Shown: positions 1 to 5,382, counted from the first letter of the stretch. The stretch is DNA of 5,568 bases from an uncultured Bacteroidota bacterium (GCA_937868675.1 CALMNJ010000687.1:1-5568), one strand, 5' to 3'. Notes: a model not told the origin generated them from the sequence alone. Numbers and translations are program-made.

Positions 1-199
1 TTGGTTTACTATAAAGTTACTGCAATCACAGGCCAGCATTGGAAAAAGATATAACCATTTGGGGGATTTATGGGGGATTTTTTTCATTTAAATGGATTTT
101 AAACAGATAGTAAAGATTTGAGTTAAGATAGCTGAAAGCCTTGTCAGTAAAGGAATTTAAAGGAAACTGAAATAATTCATCAAAATCATTAAACAGTCC
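1..199. other. AT-rich non-coding flank before the repeat array
   Basis: I see no gene here. Frame 1 is open from the window edge to a TAA at 52-54, which could be the last 17 codons of a gene lying outside the window, but that length is expected by chance. The rest is AT-rich and broken by stops. Its only regular structure is a short tandem repeat at 60-80. Confidence 0.5.
60..80. repeat. Two tandem copies of TGGGGGATTT at 11-bp spacing
   Basis: TGGGGGATTT occurs at 60-69 and again at 71-80, separated by a single A, so the copies fall on the same face of the helix (period 11). This could be a pair of protein-binding half-sites, for example arm-type sites of a tyrosine recombinase or a regulator site, or simple slippage. 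No recombinase or tRNA gene is visible in the window to support an attachment site. Confidence 0.5.
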
Positions 200-221
200 C
201 CCCCTGACCGCAAATACATGC

Positions 222-247
222 AAAAATCCCGCTAAGGCGGGATTTTT
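222..247. terminator. Perfect terminator-like hairpin with TAAG loop
   Basis: The arm AAAAATCCCGC (222-232) pairs perfectly with GCGGGATTTTT (237-247) around the loop TAAG, an 11-bp stem. The A-tract before and T-tract after make it a candidate intrinsic terminator in either direction. No gene ends close by on either strand, so it may be part of the repeat element rather than a terminator in use. Confidence 0.7.
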
Positions 248-304
248 TGTGTTTTACGGAGCGTCGAAAGCAACGCTTTCGAAAGTGCAGTAAAACACAA
301 AAAA
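243..304. repeat. Long two-tier inverted repeat in copy 1
   Basis: TTTTTTGTGTTTTAC (243-257) is perfectly complementary to 290-304 (15 bp). Inside it, TCGAAAGC (264-271) pairs with GCTTTCGA (275-282) around an AAC loop. The outer left arm overlaps the right arm of the 222-247 hairpin by five bases, so the two structures compete. The same fold exists in copy 2 at 595-656. Confidence 0.8.
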
Positions 305-468
305 CAGGATGCGAAGCAGACTGATTTTTGCATGTTGACTCTGGGACAATATGGGGATCAACGGAGTTAATCCCAAAAGTGTATTATTAAAAGAGTAAAA
401 CACAAAAAACAGGATGCGAAGCAGACTGATTTTTGCATGTTGACTTTGGGACAATACGGGGATCAACG
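289..468. repeat. Internal 75-bp subrepeat pair in copy 1 (105-bp period)
   Basis: Positions 289-363 and 394-468 match over 75 bp with two mismatches (C341/T446 and one T/C in the ACAATAYGGGG stretch). Weaker similarity continues for about 15 bp beyond each (GATCAACG, then a TTAATCC). Each unit begins AGTAAAACAC, carries one minus-strand hairpin module, and ends GATCAACG. The 30-bp linker 364-393 is AT-rich. Confidence 0.9.
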
Positions 469-551
469 AAATTAATCCAAAAAAAATCTAAGCCGTACCG
501 GGGGTTCGCTTGCACACCTGCCGGCTCGAACATGCACCGCATGTTCGCCCT
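469..551. other. 83-bp spacer between repeat copies, with a GC-rich hairpin
   Basis: The spacer starts AT-rich and turns GC-rich. CGAACATGC (527-535) pairs perfectly with GCATGTTCG (539-547) around an ACC loop, a 9-bp stem. Just before it, AGCCG (491-495) and CGGCT (522-526) could close a looser stem. The GGTTCGCTTGC and GGCTCGAAC stretches faintly recall tRNA T-arm sequence, but no cloverleaf can be drawn. It is probably a further, non-duplicated part of the repeat family. Confidence 0.6.
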
Positions 552-573
552 CCCCCTGACCGCAAATACATGC

Positions 574-599
574 AAAAATCCCGCCTTAGCGGGATTTTT
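574..599. terminator. Perfect terminator-like hairpin with inverted CTTA loop
   Basis: The arms are the same as in the 222-247 hairpin (AAAAATCCCGC at 574-584 and GCGGGATTTTT at 589-599), but the loop is CTTA, the reverse complement of TAAG. Everything else in the surrounding 269 bp is identical between copies, so the loop or whole hairpin has been flipped once. Confidence 0.7.
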
Positions 600-656
600 T
601 GTGTTTTACGGAGCGTCGAAAGCAACGCTTTCGAAAGTGCAGTAAAACACAAAAAA
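595..656. repeat. Long two-tier inverted repeat in copy 2
   Basis: This is identical to 243-304 and 352 bp downstream of it: a 15-bp outer stem (595-609 with 642-656) around an 8-bp inner stem (616-623 with 627-634). Confidence 0.8.
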
Positions 657-820
657 CAGGATGCGAAGCAGACTGATTTTTGCATGTTGACTCTGGGACA
701 ATATGGGGATCAACGGAGTTAATCCCAAAAGTGTATTATTAAAAGAGTAAAACACAAAAAACAGGATGCGAAGCAGACTGATTTTTGCATGTTGACTTTG
801 GGACAATACGGGGATCAACG
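641..820. repeat. Internal 75-bp subrepeat pair in copy 2
   Basis: Units at 641-715 and 746-820 carry the same two internal differences as the pair in copy 1. The internal duplication therefore came first, and the whole 269-bp block was duplicated later. Confidence 0.9.
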
Positions 821-1321
821 CCACGCGCTTTACATTTCCATCCTCTCAATTATTATTGCTAATAAGCAACGGCGCTGTTCCAAAATATCACCCGGTATTT
901 TAAGTGCTTGATTAATAAAGTTCATTGAAAAGACAGAAACAAGCGTGCGGTCACCATACACCGCCAGCCCACCCCTGCCGCGCCAGGGATGCGCAGGGTT
1001 TAGCTCTTTTTTGCGATAGCAAAAAAAGCCGAGCGAGCAGCGAGCCCGCAGCAGCCCGGCCCGAAGGGGGCGCCCTAAAAAACAATTCATCACTAAAAAT
1101 AAACCCTAAATTTGGTACTAACTTAAGCACAACGCAGGTGTACCAGATAAGTTTTGATTTTGAATGCTGGCATTTAGGGCATGCTTTAACCCCCTCCCCC
1201 ACCCGTTCGTAAAATTGCCAAAGCGCGAATAATGTGCGCCAATACATGTTTACCAGCCAGCACCGGCGCATTTAAAGGGCTGTTCGAAAAAATGGTATTT
1301 TTAGTTTTTTAAACTAAGCAC
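821..1321. other. 500-bp gene-free stretch with a GC-rich patch
   Basis: I find no convincing gene. About 821-950 is ordinary composition, about 955-1076 is strongly GC-rich with many short inverted repeats (for example CCCTG at 973-977 with CAGGG at 984-988), and 1077-1321 is AT-rich and leads into the gene at 1322. Reading frames of 87-106 codons cross the area on both strands, but they overlap each other, span the abrupt composition changes, and show no recognisable domain. An exact TAnnTTTG -7 match (TAAATTTG, 1107-1114) has no matching -33 element and lies over 200 bp from the next start codon. Confidence 0.6.
1007..1026. terminator. Small symmetrical hairpin TTTTTTGC-GATA-GCAAAAAA
   Basis: A perfect 8-bp stem with a four-base loop lies within the GC-rich patch. 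The stem is mostly A:T and so weak as a terminator on the plus strand. It could also be part of a dispersed repeat. No gene end lies nearby. Confidence 0.35.
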
Positions 1322-2551
1322 ATGGCTGTAAAACCTGCAAAGCAAAAAAAGCTCACAAAAACCACGTCGGGCTTCGGTATTTCCATTTTTGATTCGATTG
1401 ATTTTGTAAACCCCGCGCACTGGAACAGCGTTTTAAATGCAGAGAATCTGTTTTTATCAATCCCCTACCTGCAGGCCATGGAAAGCACGCCCCCGCTTAA
1501 CATGCGCTACCGCTACGCCATTATGTACCAGGAAAAAAAGCCCGCAGCCATTGCCTACTTTCAGATTGTGCACCTTACCGGGGGCAGTGTGATACCGGTT
1601 GACCCCGAACACAAAGAAACAAACCGCCTGAAGGACAACCTGAAAAAATTTCTGATCAAACAGTCCGAAAACGTTTCTACCATGGTGCTGATTTGCGGCA
1701 ACGCCTTTGTGAGCGGTGAAAACGGCTTTCATTACAGCAAGGATGTGGACCCCGATGCCGCCTTTAAAGCGCTGGCGGATGCCATGTACCGGATACGGAA
1801 AGGCGAAAAGCTGAACGGGGAAATAACCACGGTGATGCTGAAAGATTTTTACGACCACACCACGGCTTACTCGGATATTTTTAAAAAGTTCAAGTACCGC
1901 CATTTTAAAGTAGAACCGGCTATGGCCCTTGACATGGAGCGCAGCTGGACCAGTTTTGACGCCTACATGAGCAGTCTGGCCTCAAGATACCGCTCGCGTG
2001 TGAAAGCGATACGAAAAAAAGGCAGCGCGCTGGTGATAAAAGACCTTGGCTGGGAAGAAATAAAAGAACAGGCCCAGCGGATTGAGGAACTTTACAATTT
2101 TGTGCACCTGAAAGCAGGCTTCAGACTGGCCACTTTTATTCAGGATTATTTTTGGGCCATGAAAAAAAAGCTGCCTGCCAACTTTGGGCTCACCGCCTAT
2201 TATCTGGATGGCAGAATGGTGGGTTTCCGCACCACGTTTAAAGATAAACACTTTGCCGAAGCACATTTTATTGGACTGGATTACGCGGTGAACCGCGAGT
2301 ACGAGTTGTACCAGAACATTCTTTACGATTATGTGAACGAGGCCATTGAGCTACAGGTGAAACAACTGCACCTGGGGCGGACCGCTTCGGAGATAAAAAG
2401 CACGCTGGGCGCCAAAGCCCACGACCTTACCTGCTATGTGCGCCGCAGCAACCCCGTTGAGAATAAAATTATGAAACCGTTTATTGGTTTAATTAAACCC
2501 TCGGAATGGGAACCGCGGAATCCGTTTAAGGCGGGAGCCACGAAGGATTGA
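1322..2551 (+). CDS. GNAT-superfamily N-acetyltransferase, BioF2-like/FemAB-like (409 aa)
   Basis: This is a cytosolic protein with no signal peptide or membrane segment. The basic segment at residues 215-233 (YMSSLASRYRSRV followed by a run of K/R) and the downstream half up to about residue 375 match the double-GNAT BioF2-like (Acetyltransf_6) and peptidoglycan FemAB-like (PF04339-type) layout. The expected acyl-donor fold is suggested by residues 288-320 (substrate-strand region YYLDGRMVGFR) and the conserved LGRTASEIKSTLGA stretch at 351-364. In Bacteroidota such proteins often sit near pyridoxal-phosphate acyl-CoA ligases or synthases, but none is in this window, so the substrate is open. 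The first ~20 residues are lysine-rich and may be non-domain. ATG 1322 is the first start in a frame preceded by AT-rich DNA without a Shine-Dalgarno sequence. It is a single-gene unit, convergent with the next gene. The superfamily is fairly sure; the substrate is unknown. Confidence 0.85.
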   Translation: MAVKPAKQKKLTKTTSGFGISIFDSIDFVNPAHWNSVLNAENLFLSIPYLQAMESTPPLNMRYRYAIMYQEKKPAAIAYFQIVHLTGGSVIPVDPEHKETNRLKDNLKKFLIKQSENVSTMVLICGNAFVSGENGFHYSKDVDPDAAFKALADAMYRIRKGEKLNGEITTVMLKDFYDHTTAYSDIFKKFKYRHFKVEPAMALDMERSWTSFDAYMSSLASRYRSRVKAIRKKGSALVIKDLGWEEIKEQAQRIEELYNFVHLKAGFRLATFIQDYFWAMKKKLPANFGLTAYYLDGRMVGFRTTFKDKHFAEAHFIGLDYAVNREYELYQNILYDYVNEAIELQVKQLHLGRTASEIKSTLGAKAHDLTCYVRRSNPVENKIMKPFIGLIKPSEWEPRNPFKAGATKD

Positions 2552-2558
2552 GTTATTT

Positions 2559-2606
2559 CCCGGCAGGCTGCAGGGCAACTATTTTTGGTATTTGTTGGGT
2601 GCCGGG
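2559..2606. terminator. Possible bidirectional hairpin between convergent genes
   Basis: CCCGGCA (2559-2565) pairs with TGCCGGG (2600-2606), and inside it CAAC (2576-2579) can pair with GTTG (2594-2597). It lies in the 77-bp gap between two convergent stop codons, where a shared terminator is expected. The long loop and the absence of a following T-run on either strand make it weak as an intrinsic terminator. Confidence 0.35.
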
Positions 2607-2628
2607 TGGTTTAGGAACGGTATCCTGT

Positions 2629-3621
2629 TTATGTTACCGCCTCTTTATTATACTTACTGCGGTAATCGAGCGGCGAAAGGCCCGTTACTTTCCTGAACAG
2701 TTCGCGAAAAGCTCTTAAATCCATATAACCCATTTCATACATGATTTCCTGAACCGTTTTCCTCGAAGTTTCAAGTTGCTTTTTGGCCGATTCGATTTTT
2801 ACACGCTGTAAATATTCTATCGGGGTGTTGCCTGTTGCTTTGATAAAACGCCTGTCGAGGCTTCGGCGGCTGACAGCGAGCTTTTTTGCAAGCTTTTCGA
2901 TGGGGAATTTATCTACCGGACTTTTTTCCAAAAACTCCTGAGCCTTCAAAACAACATCGTCCTCATGCGACTTTTGCCCGTTAAAAACAAGGTAAGGCGC
3001 CTGGCTGCTGCGATCAATATCCACCTGAAAAAGTTTGGCGCAAAGAATGGCCATTTCGCGGTTATAATGTTTTTCCAGTAAATAAAGCACCAGGTTCATA
3101 AAAGAAAACGCGCCGCCGCTTGTGTACAAACCATGTTCGTGGGTTATTACCTGATCGGCCACCACGCTCACCTGCGGAAATATCCGGCCAAATGTGTGAG
3201 CATCGTTCCAGTGAATCGAACATTTTCTGCCATCCATCAAACCCGTTGATGCCAGAATATAGGCACCCGTGCAAAGGCTCGCTACCTCGGCACCGCTTTT
3301 ATATTGTGCGTGTATCCACTTTGTAATCCGGGCATTTAGTTTAATGTTCGATCCGGGGTCGGTCTGTGGCAGAAAGGATGGTATGATGATAAGATCGGTT
3401 TTTTTGATATTCGAAATATCTTCTACAGGCGACACAGAAAACAAACCGTTGTAAACATTCACTTTTTTTGAAATGCCTGCCAGCACAATGTTTCCGAACA
3501 CAGGTTTTGCGCCTTTAACCATTGAATGGCGTTTTTCGGCCTGCATAAATGCCATAAAGGTACTGATGATGGGAATCGGGTTGGGCTGTCCGTCAGGAAC
3601 AAGAATGGTTAGATGTTTCAC
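2629..3621 (-). CDS. GlxA-type AraC-family transcriptional regulator with DJ-1/PfpI-like N-terminal domain (330 aa)
   Basis: This is a two-domain regulator of the GlxA (COG4977) type. Residues 1 to about 185 form a DJ-1/PfpI (class I glutamine amidotransferase-like) domain: the opening MKHLTILVPDG is a typical first strand, and SLCTGAYILASTG places Cys117 at the nucleophile-elbow position, with His138 downstream. In this family the domain usually senses a ligand rather than acting as an enzyme. Residues about 224-330 form the AraC DNA-binding domain with two helix-turn-helix units (about 239-262, LAKKLAVSRRSLDRRF; and about 288-313), ending in the family-typical GLSPLDYRSKY. The start is GTG at 3621, chosen because the protein begins exactly where homologous proteins do and no ATG lies suitably upstream. 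It is divergent from the VOC-led operon across 129 bp and probably regulates it. The length is normal for the family and the frame is intact. Confidence 0.92.
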   Translation of the reverse strand: MKHLTILVPDGQPNPIPIISTFMAFMQAEKRHSMVKGAKPVFGNIVLAGISKKVNVYNGLFSVSPVEDISNIKKTDLIIIPSFLPQTDPGSNIKLNARITKWIHAQYKSGAEVASLCTGAYILASTGLMDGRKCSIHWNDAHTFGRIFPQVSVVADQVITHEHGLYTSGGAFSFMNLVLYLLEKHYNREMAILCAKLFQVDIDRSSQAPYLVFNGQKSHEDDVVLKAQEFLEKSPVDKFPIEKLAKKLAVSRRSLDRRFIKATGNTPIEYLQRVKIESAKKQLETSRKTVQEIMYEMGYMDLRAFRELFRKVTGLSPLDYRSKYNKEAVT

Positions 3622-3633
3622 CGGTTTTTAGAG

Positions 3634-3664
3634 CAAAAGTAACCATTCGCCGTGTCCAAACCAA
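3634..3664 (-). promoter_or_regulatory. Bacteroidota-type promoter for the AraC-family regulator
   Basis: Read on the minus strand, TACTTTTG (3641-3634) matches the TAnnTTTG -7 box exactly, and TTG (3664-3662) lies 20 bp upstream, within the usual -33 spacing. The -7 box ends only 12 bp before the GTG start codon, so the transcript should have a leader of under about ten bases. Confidence 0.55.
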
Positions 3665-3672
3665 CACACAAG

Positions 3673-3713
3673 ATTGTCTGTTTTACACACCCGGGTTTGG
3701 CAAAACAGACAAT
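3673..3713. promoter_or_regulatory. Operator-like perfect 12-bp inverted repeat
   Basis: ATTGTCTGTTTT (3673-3684) is perfectly repeated in inverse as AAAACAGACAAT (3702-3713) with a 17-bp spacer that itself contains ACCCGGGT. The last base of the right arm is the first base of the operon's -7 box, so a protein bound here would interfere with or contact RNA polymerase. It also lies upstream of the regulator's own promoter. I infer the operator of the divergent AraC-family regulator, but AraC sites are more often direct repeats, so a different dimeric regulator is possible. It could also form an RNA hairpin if transcribed. Confidence 0.65.
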
Positions 3714-3720
3714 ACATTTG
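3713..3720 (+). promoter_or_regulatory. -7 promoter box of the VOC-led operon
   Basis: TACATTTG matches TAnnTTTG exactly, 30 bp before the ATG at 3751. There is no correctly spaced -33 element: the nearest TTTG (3696-3699) is only 13 bp away. That fits a promoter needing an activator bound at the adjacent inverted repeat. Confidence 0.5.
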
Positions 3721-3750
3721 TCCATAACAATCTAAAAAAATCAACGCAAA

Positions 3751-4119
3751 ATGAAGAACGCTATCAACTGGTTTGAAATTCCGGCAAAAAATTTCGAAAG
3801 GGCCAGGGCTTTTTACAGCACCTTGCTGAATGGTGAAGTAACTGTGATGCCGCATCCTGAATTTAAATACGGGATGTTGCCCGCCGATATGGAAAACGGC
3901 GTTGGCGGCGGCCTTGTGGAGGGGCCCGGGTACGAACCATCGGATAAGGGGCCTCTGATTTATTTGAATGGTGGCAACGACCTGAGCGTACCATTGGCAA
4001 AAGTTGAAAAGGCAGGTGGCAGAATCCTTCTTCCGAAAACATCCATTGGCGCGAATGGTTTTATGGCTCATTTAATGGACACGGAAGGCAATAAAATAGC
4101 CCTGCATTCCATGATGTAA
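3751..4119 (+). CDS. VOC-superfamily (glyoxalase/bleomycin-resistance-like) protein, 122 aa
   Basis: This is a single-chain, two-module vicinal-oxygen-chelate protein of the COG3324 kind. Residues 3-28 give the first module's strand and helix (AINWFEIPAKNFERARAFYS), residues 48-60 a glycine-rich strand, and residues 103-119 the closing strand (GFMAHLMDTEGNKIALHS). The metal ligands seen in true glyoxalase I are not present at the usual places: the first strand has Asn-Trp rather than His/Gln, and the final strand has Ala where Glu is normal. Metal-dependent lyase activity is therefore doubtful and a binding role is as likely. It is the first gene of the rightward operon, 4 bp before the next start. 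It is cytosolic and of normal length. The fold is confident; the substrate is unknown. Confidence 0.88.
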   Translation: MKNAINWFEIPAKNFERARAFYSTLLNGEVTVMPHPEFKYGMLPADMENGVGGGLVEGPGYEPSDKGPLIYLNGGNDLSVPLAKVEKAGGRILLPKTSIGANGFMAHLMDTEGNKIALHSMM

Positions 4120-4123
4120 TTTT

Positions 4124-4579
4124 ATGAGCAAACTACAGGCAAGAAACGAAACCGTTATTAATGCCCCCATTGCAAAAGTTTGGGCGCTTATTACGGATAT
4201 TGACCAGGTGCATAAAACCAATCCCGGCGTAACCAGGGCAACCGGAACGATGAACCAGCTGAACGGAACGCGCACCTGTTATATGAACAACAAGGGAAAA
4301 GAGGGAACCATGACGGAGCGACTGATAGAATTGGTTCCGGAAAAGAAAACCGTTTGGACCATTGAAAATGATAGCATGGGTATGAGCAAAATGCTGAAGG
4401 ATACAAGGTTTTGTTTTCACCTCGAAAAATTAACAGACAATAAAACAAAAATTGTCAACGAATCGTATTACCAGCCCGCCCACTTTTTTGCTAAAATAAT
4501 GAACGCGCTGATGATGAAAAAAATGATGTCGCGTTTGCAGGAACAGATTCTTAACAACATCAAAACGCTGGCGGAATAA
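4124..4579 (+). CDS. SRPBCC (START/Bet v1-like) domain protein, 151 aa, first of two
   Basis: The protein is a single helix-grip (START/Bet v1-like) domain of the polyketide cyclase/dehydrase type. The first strand and helix (residues 7-32, ETVINAPIAKVWALITDID) are diagnostic, followed by antiparallel strands to about residue 115 and a long C-terminal helix (about 118-150) lining the pocket. That helix is unusually methionine-rich (residues 125-136, IMNALMMKKMM), which suggests a pocket for a hydrophobic ligand. There is no signal peptide. It starts 4 bp after the VOC stop and ends 3 bp before its paralog, so all are probably co-transcribed. Shared features with the next gene (the opening NE-I-A pattern and a KIM-LM segment in the last helix) point to tandem duplication. 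The family has no universal catalytic residues, so ligand binding or transport is as likely as catalysis. Confidence 0.87.
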   Translation: MSKLQARNETVINAPIAKVWALITDIDQVHKTNPGVTRATGTMNQLNGTRTCYMNNKGKEGTMTERLIELVPEKKTVWTIENDSMGMSKMLKDTRFCFHLEKLTDNKTKIVNESYYQPAHFFAKIMNALMMKKMMSRLQEQILNNIKTLAE

Positions 4580-4582
4580 GGC

Positions 4583-5035
4583 ATGGGAAAATTATTGAAC
4601 GAAATTGCGATTAACGCCGATCCGGAAACGATATGGAACATACTAGCCAATCCGGTTTTGCTTGAGAAATATGATCCCACGGTAAGAAAATCGGTTTTAA
4701 TTTCTACACAAAAAACGGGTCTTGGTACAAAACGGAAAGTTGACATGCTTGACGGAAAAAACTGGTTCGAAGAAGTGATTACTGATTTTGAGCCCGGGAA
4801 GCTTCTCACATTCGAGCTCACGGCATGCTCGTTCCCCATCCATGGCTTAAAACACACGTACACGTTCGAAAAAAAAGGCAGGCAGACCATCGTAAAACAG
4901 GTAATGGAATACACCGTTAAGTTTGGTTTTCTGGGAAAAATCATGGACACTTTGATGATCAGAAAGCAAACCGGTTCGGGAATAAAGAAGTTTTTTGAGG
5001 GGCTTAAACAGTTTGCCGAAAAACAATACATTTAA
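4583..5035 (+). CDS. SRPBCC (START/Bet v1-like) domain protein, 150 aa, second of two
   Basis: This is the second helix-grip protein of the operon. It begins with the expected first strand and helix (residues 5-30, LNEIAINADPETIWNIL...LEKYDP), continues with strands at about 36-115 including GLGTKRKVDM and HTYTFEKKG, and closes with a helix at about 117-148. Its KIMDTLMIRK (residues 119-128) lines up with the KIMNALMMKK stretch of the preceding gene, although overall identity is low, indicating an old duplication with diverged pockets. It starts 3 bp after the previous stop and ends 2 bp before the next ATG, giving likely translational coupling. Possible roles are ligand binding, or a subunit of a two-protein complex with its neighbour. 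The fold is confident; the function is not known. Confidence 0.86.
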   Translation: MGKLLNEIAINADPETIWNILANPVLLEKYDPTVRKSVLISTQKTGLGTKRKVDMLDGKNWFEEVITDFEPGKLLTFELTACSFPIHGLKHTYTFEKKGRQTIVKQVMEYTVKFGFLGKIMDTLMIRKQTGSGIKKFFEGLKQFAEKQYI

Positions 5036-5037
5036 CC

Positions 5038-5382
5038 ATGGCATTTGATGAAAAACTGAACGACCGGATACGGGAGTCGCTGGCCCACGTTTTGAAGGTT
5101 GAGGAAAAACACATGTTCGGAGGCACCTGTTATATGGTGAACGGAAAAATGTGCGTTGGTGTGGTTGGAACAGAAATGATGTGCCGCATTGATCCGGATA
5201 TATACGGGGAAGCCCTTGAACGACCGGGTTGCCGTGAAATGGATTTTACCGGAAAACCTATGAAAGGGTACGTCTTTGTTTCGCACGATGGAATGAAAAC
5301 ACAGAAACAACTCGACTACTGGATTGGCCTTTGCCTGGAGTTCAATAAAAAAGCGAAAGCCGCAAAGAAGAAAAAGAAATAA
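5038..5382 (+). CDS. TfoX/Sxy N-terminal-domain protein, 114 aa
   Basis: The sequence matches the stand-alone TfoX_N family (PF04993). Residues 2-19 form the opening helix, VEEKHMFGGTCYMVNGKMCVGV (21-42) carries the family's MFGG and MVNGKMC signatures, and residues 51-80 (IDPDIYGEALERPG...DFTGKPMKGYVFV) and LDYWIGL (92-98) complete the domain. The C-terminal TfoX_C domain of true competence regulators is absent, so a role in competence is not implied. Stand-alone forms are common in stress or detoxification-type clusters and have no assigned activity. The tail (residues 104-114) is almost entirely lysine and alanine, possibly for nucleic-acid binding or simply disordered. It starts 2 bp after the upstream stop. 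The start and length fit the family. Confidence 0.9.
   Translation: MAFDEKLNDRIRESLAHVLKVEEKHMFGGTCYMVNGKMCVGVVGTEMMCRIDPDIYGEALERPGCREMDFTGKPMKGYVFVSHDGMKTQKQLDYWIGLCLEFNKKAKAAKKKKK

Larger units (their letters stand above)
200..468. repeat. Long direct repeat, copy 1 (269 bp mosaic of palindromic modules)
   Basis: This stretch recurs at 552-820 (offset 352). The two copies match at every base except the four loop bases of the hairpin at 233-236. It begins with CCCCCTGACCGC and ends with GATCAACG. It contains one plus-strand hairpin module (216-257) and two minus-strand modules (290-335 and 395-440), all sharing the flanks ACATGCAAAAATC and TTTTTTGTGTTTTAC. The reading frame open on the minus strand across 254-466 repeats itself because the DNA does, and I treat it as spurious. 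Near-identity implies recent duplication or homogenisation by gene conversion. I infer a REP/BIME-like or MITE-like intergenic element. No transposase is encoded here. Confidence 0.93.
552..820. repeat. Long direct repeat, copy 2
   Basis: This is the second copy of the 269-bp repeat. It differs from copy 1 only in the hairpin loop at 585-588, which reads CTTA instead of TAAG. The right-hand flanks differ: copy 1 continues into an AAATTAATCC stretch, which resembles the sequence following the internal subrepeat at 363, while copy 2 joins unrelated sequence at 821. Copy 2 therefore appears cut off inside the repeat family's natural extent, or its right flank has been replaced. Modules are at 568-609 (plus), 642-687 (minus) and 747-792 (minus). 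Confidence 0.93.

Noticed and set aside
1..54. Possible C-terminal end of a gene entering from the left edge
   Set aside because: Seventeen open codons ending in TAA are expected by chance, and the peptide is not recognisable.
491..547. tRNA-like sequence (GGTTCGC and GGCTCGAAC stretches)
   Set aside because: No acceptor stem, D-arm or anticodon arm can be paired around it. The sequence is better explained as simple hairpins.
200..820. CRISPR array
   Set aside because: The repeated units are 75 and 269 bp, not 25-40 bp. The spacers are not uniform, the units are in both orientations, and no cas gene is present.
254..824. Minus-strand frames of about 70 codons at 254-466 and 606-824, and several others of 62-72 codons across the repeats
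   Set aside because: They lie wholly inside the direct repeats, repeat their own sequence because the DNA repeats, have hairpins through them, and show no domain. Conservation between copies reflects DNA identity, not selection on protein.
830..1271. Frames at 830-1093 (minus), 925-1212 (plus) and 951-1271 (minus), the last containing a CPKC motif
   Set aside because: They overlap each other on both strands, cross the GC-rich patch where stops are rare by composition, and have no recognisable family. A single CxxC pair is not evidence of a zinc site. A decayed C-terminal gene fragment at 830-955 (minus) cannot be excluded.
1457..1903. 148-codon minus-strand frame inside the GNAT gene, and similar shadows in the other genes
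   Set aside because: These are antisense frames within well-supported genes, with no domain match and no start context.
5038..5382. Competence regulator Sxy/TfoX
   Set aside because: Only the N-terminal domain is present and no competence genes are nearby, so the gene symbol would overstate what is known.
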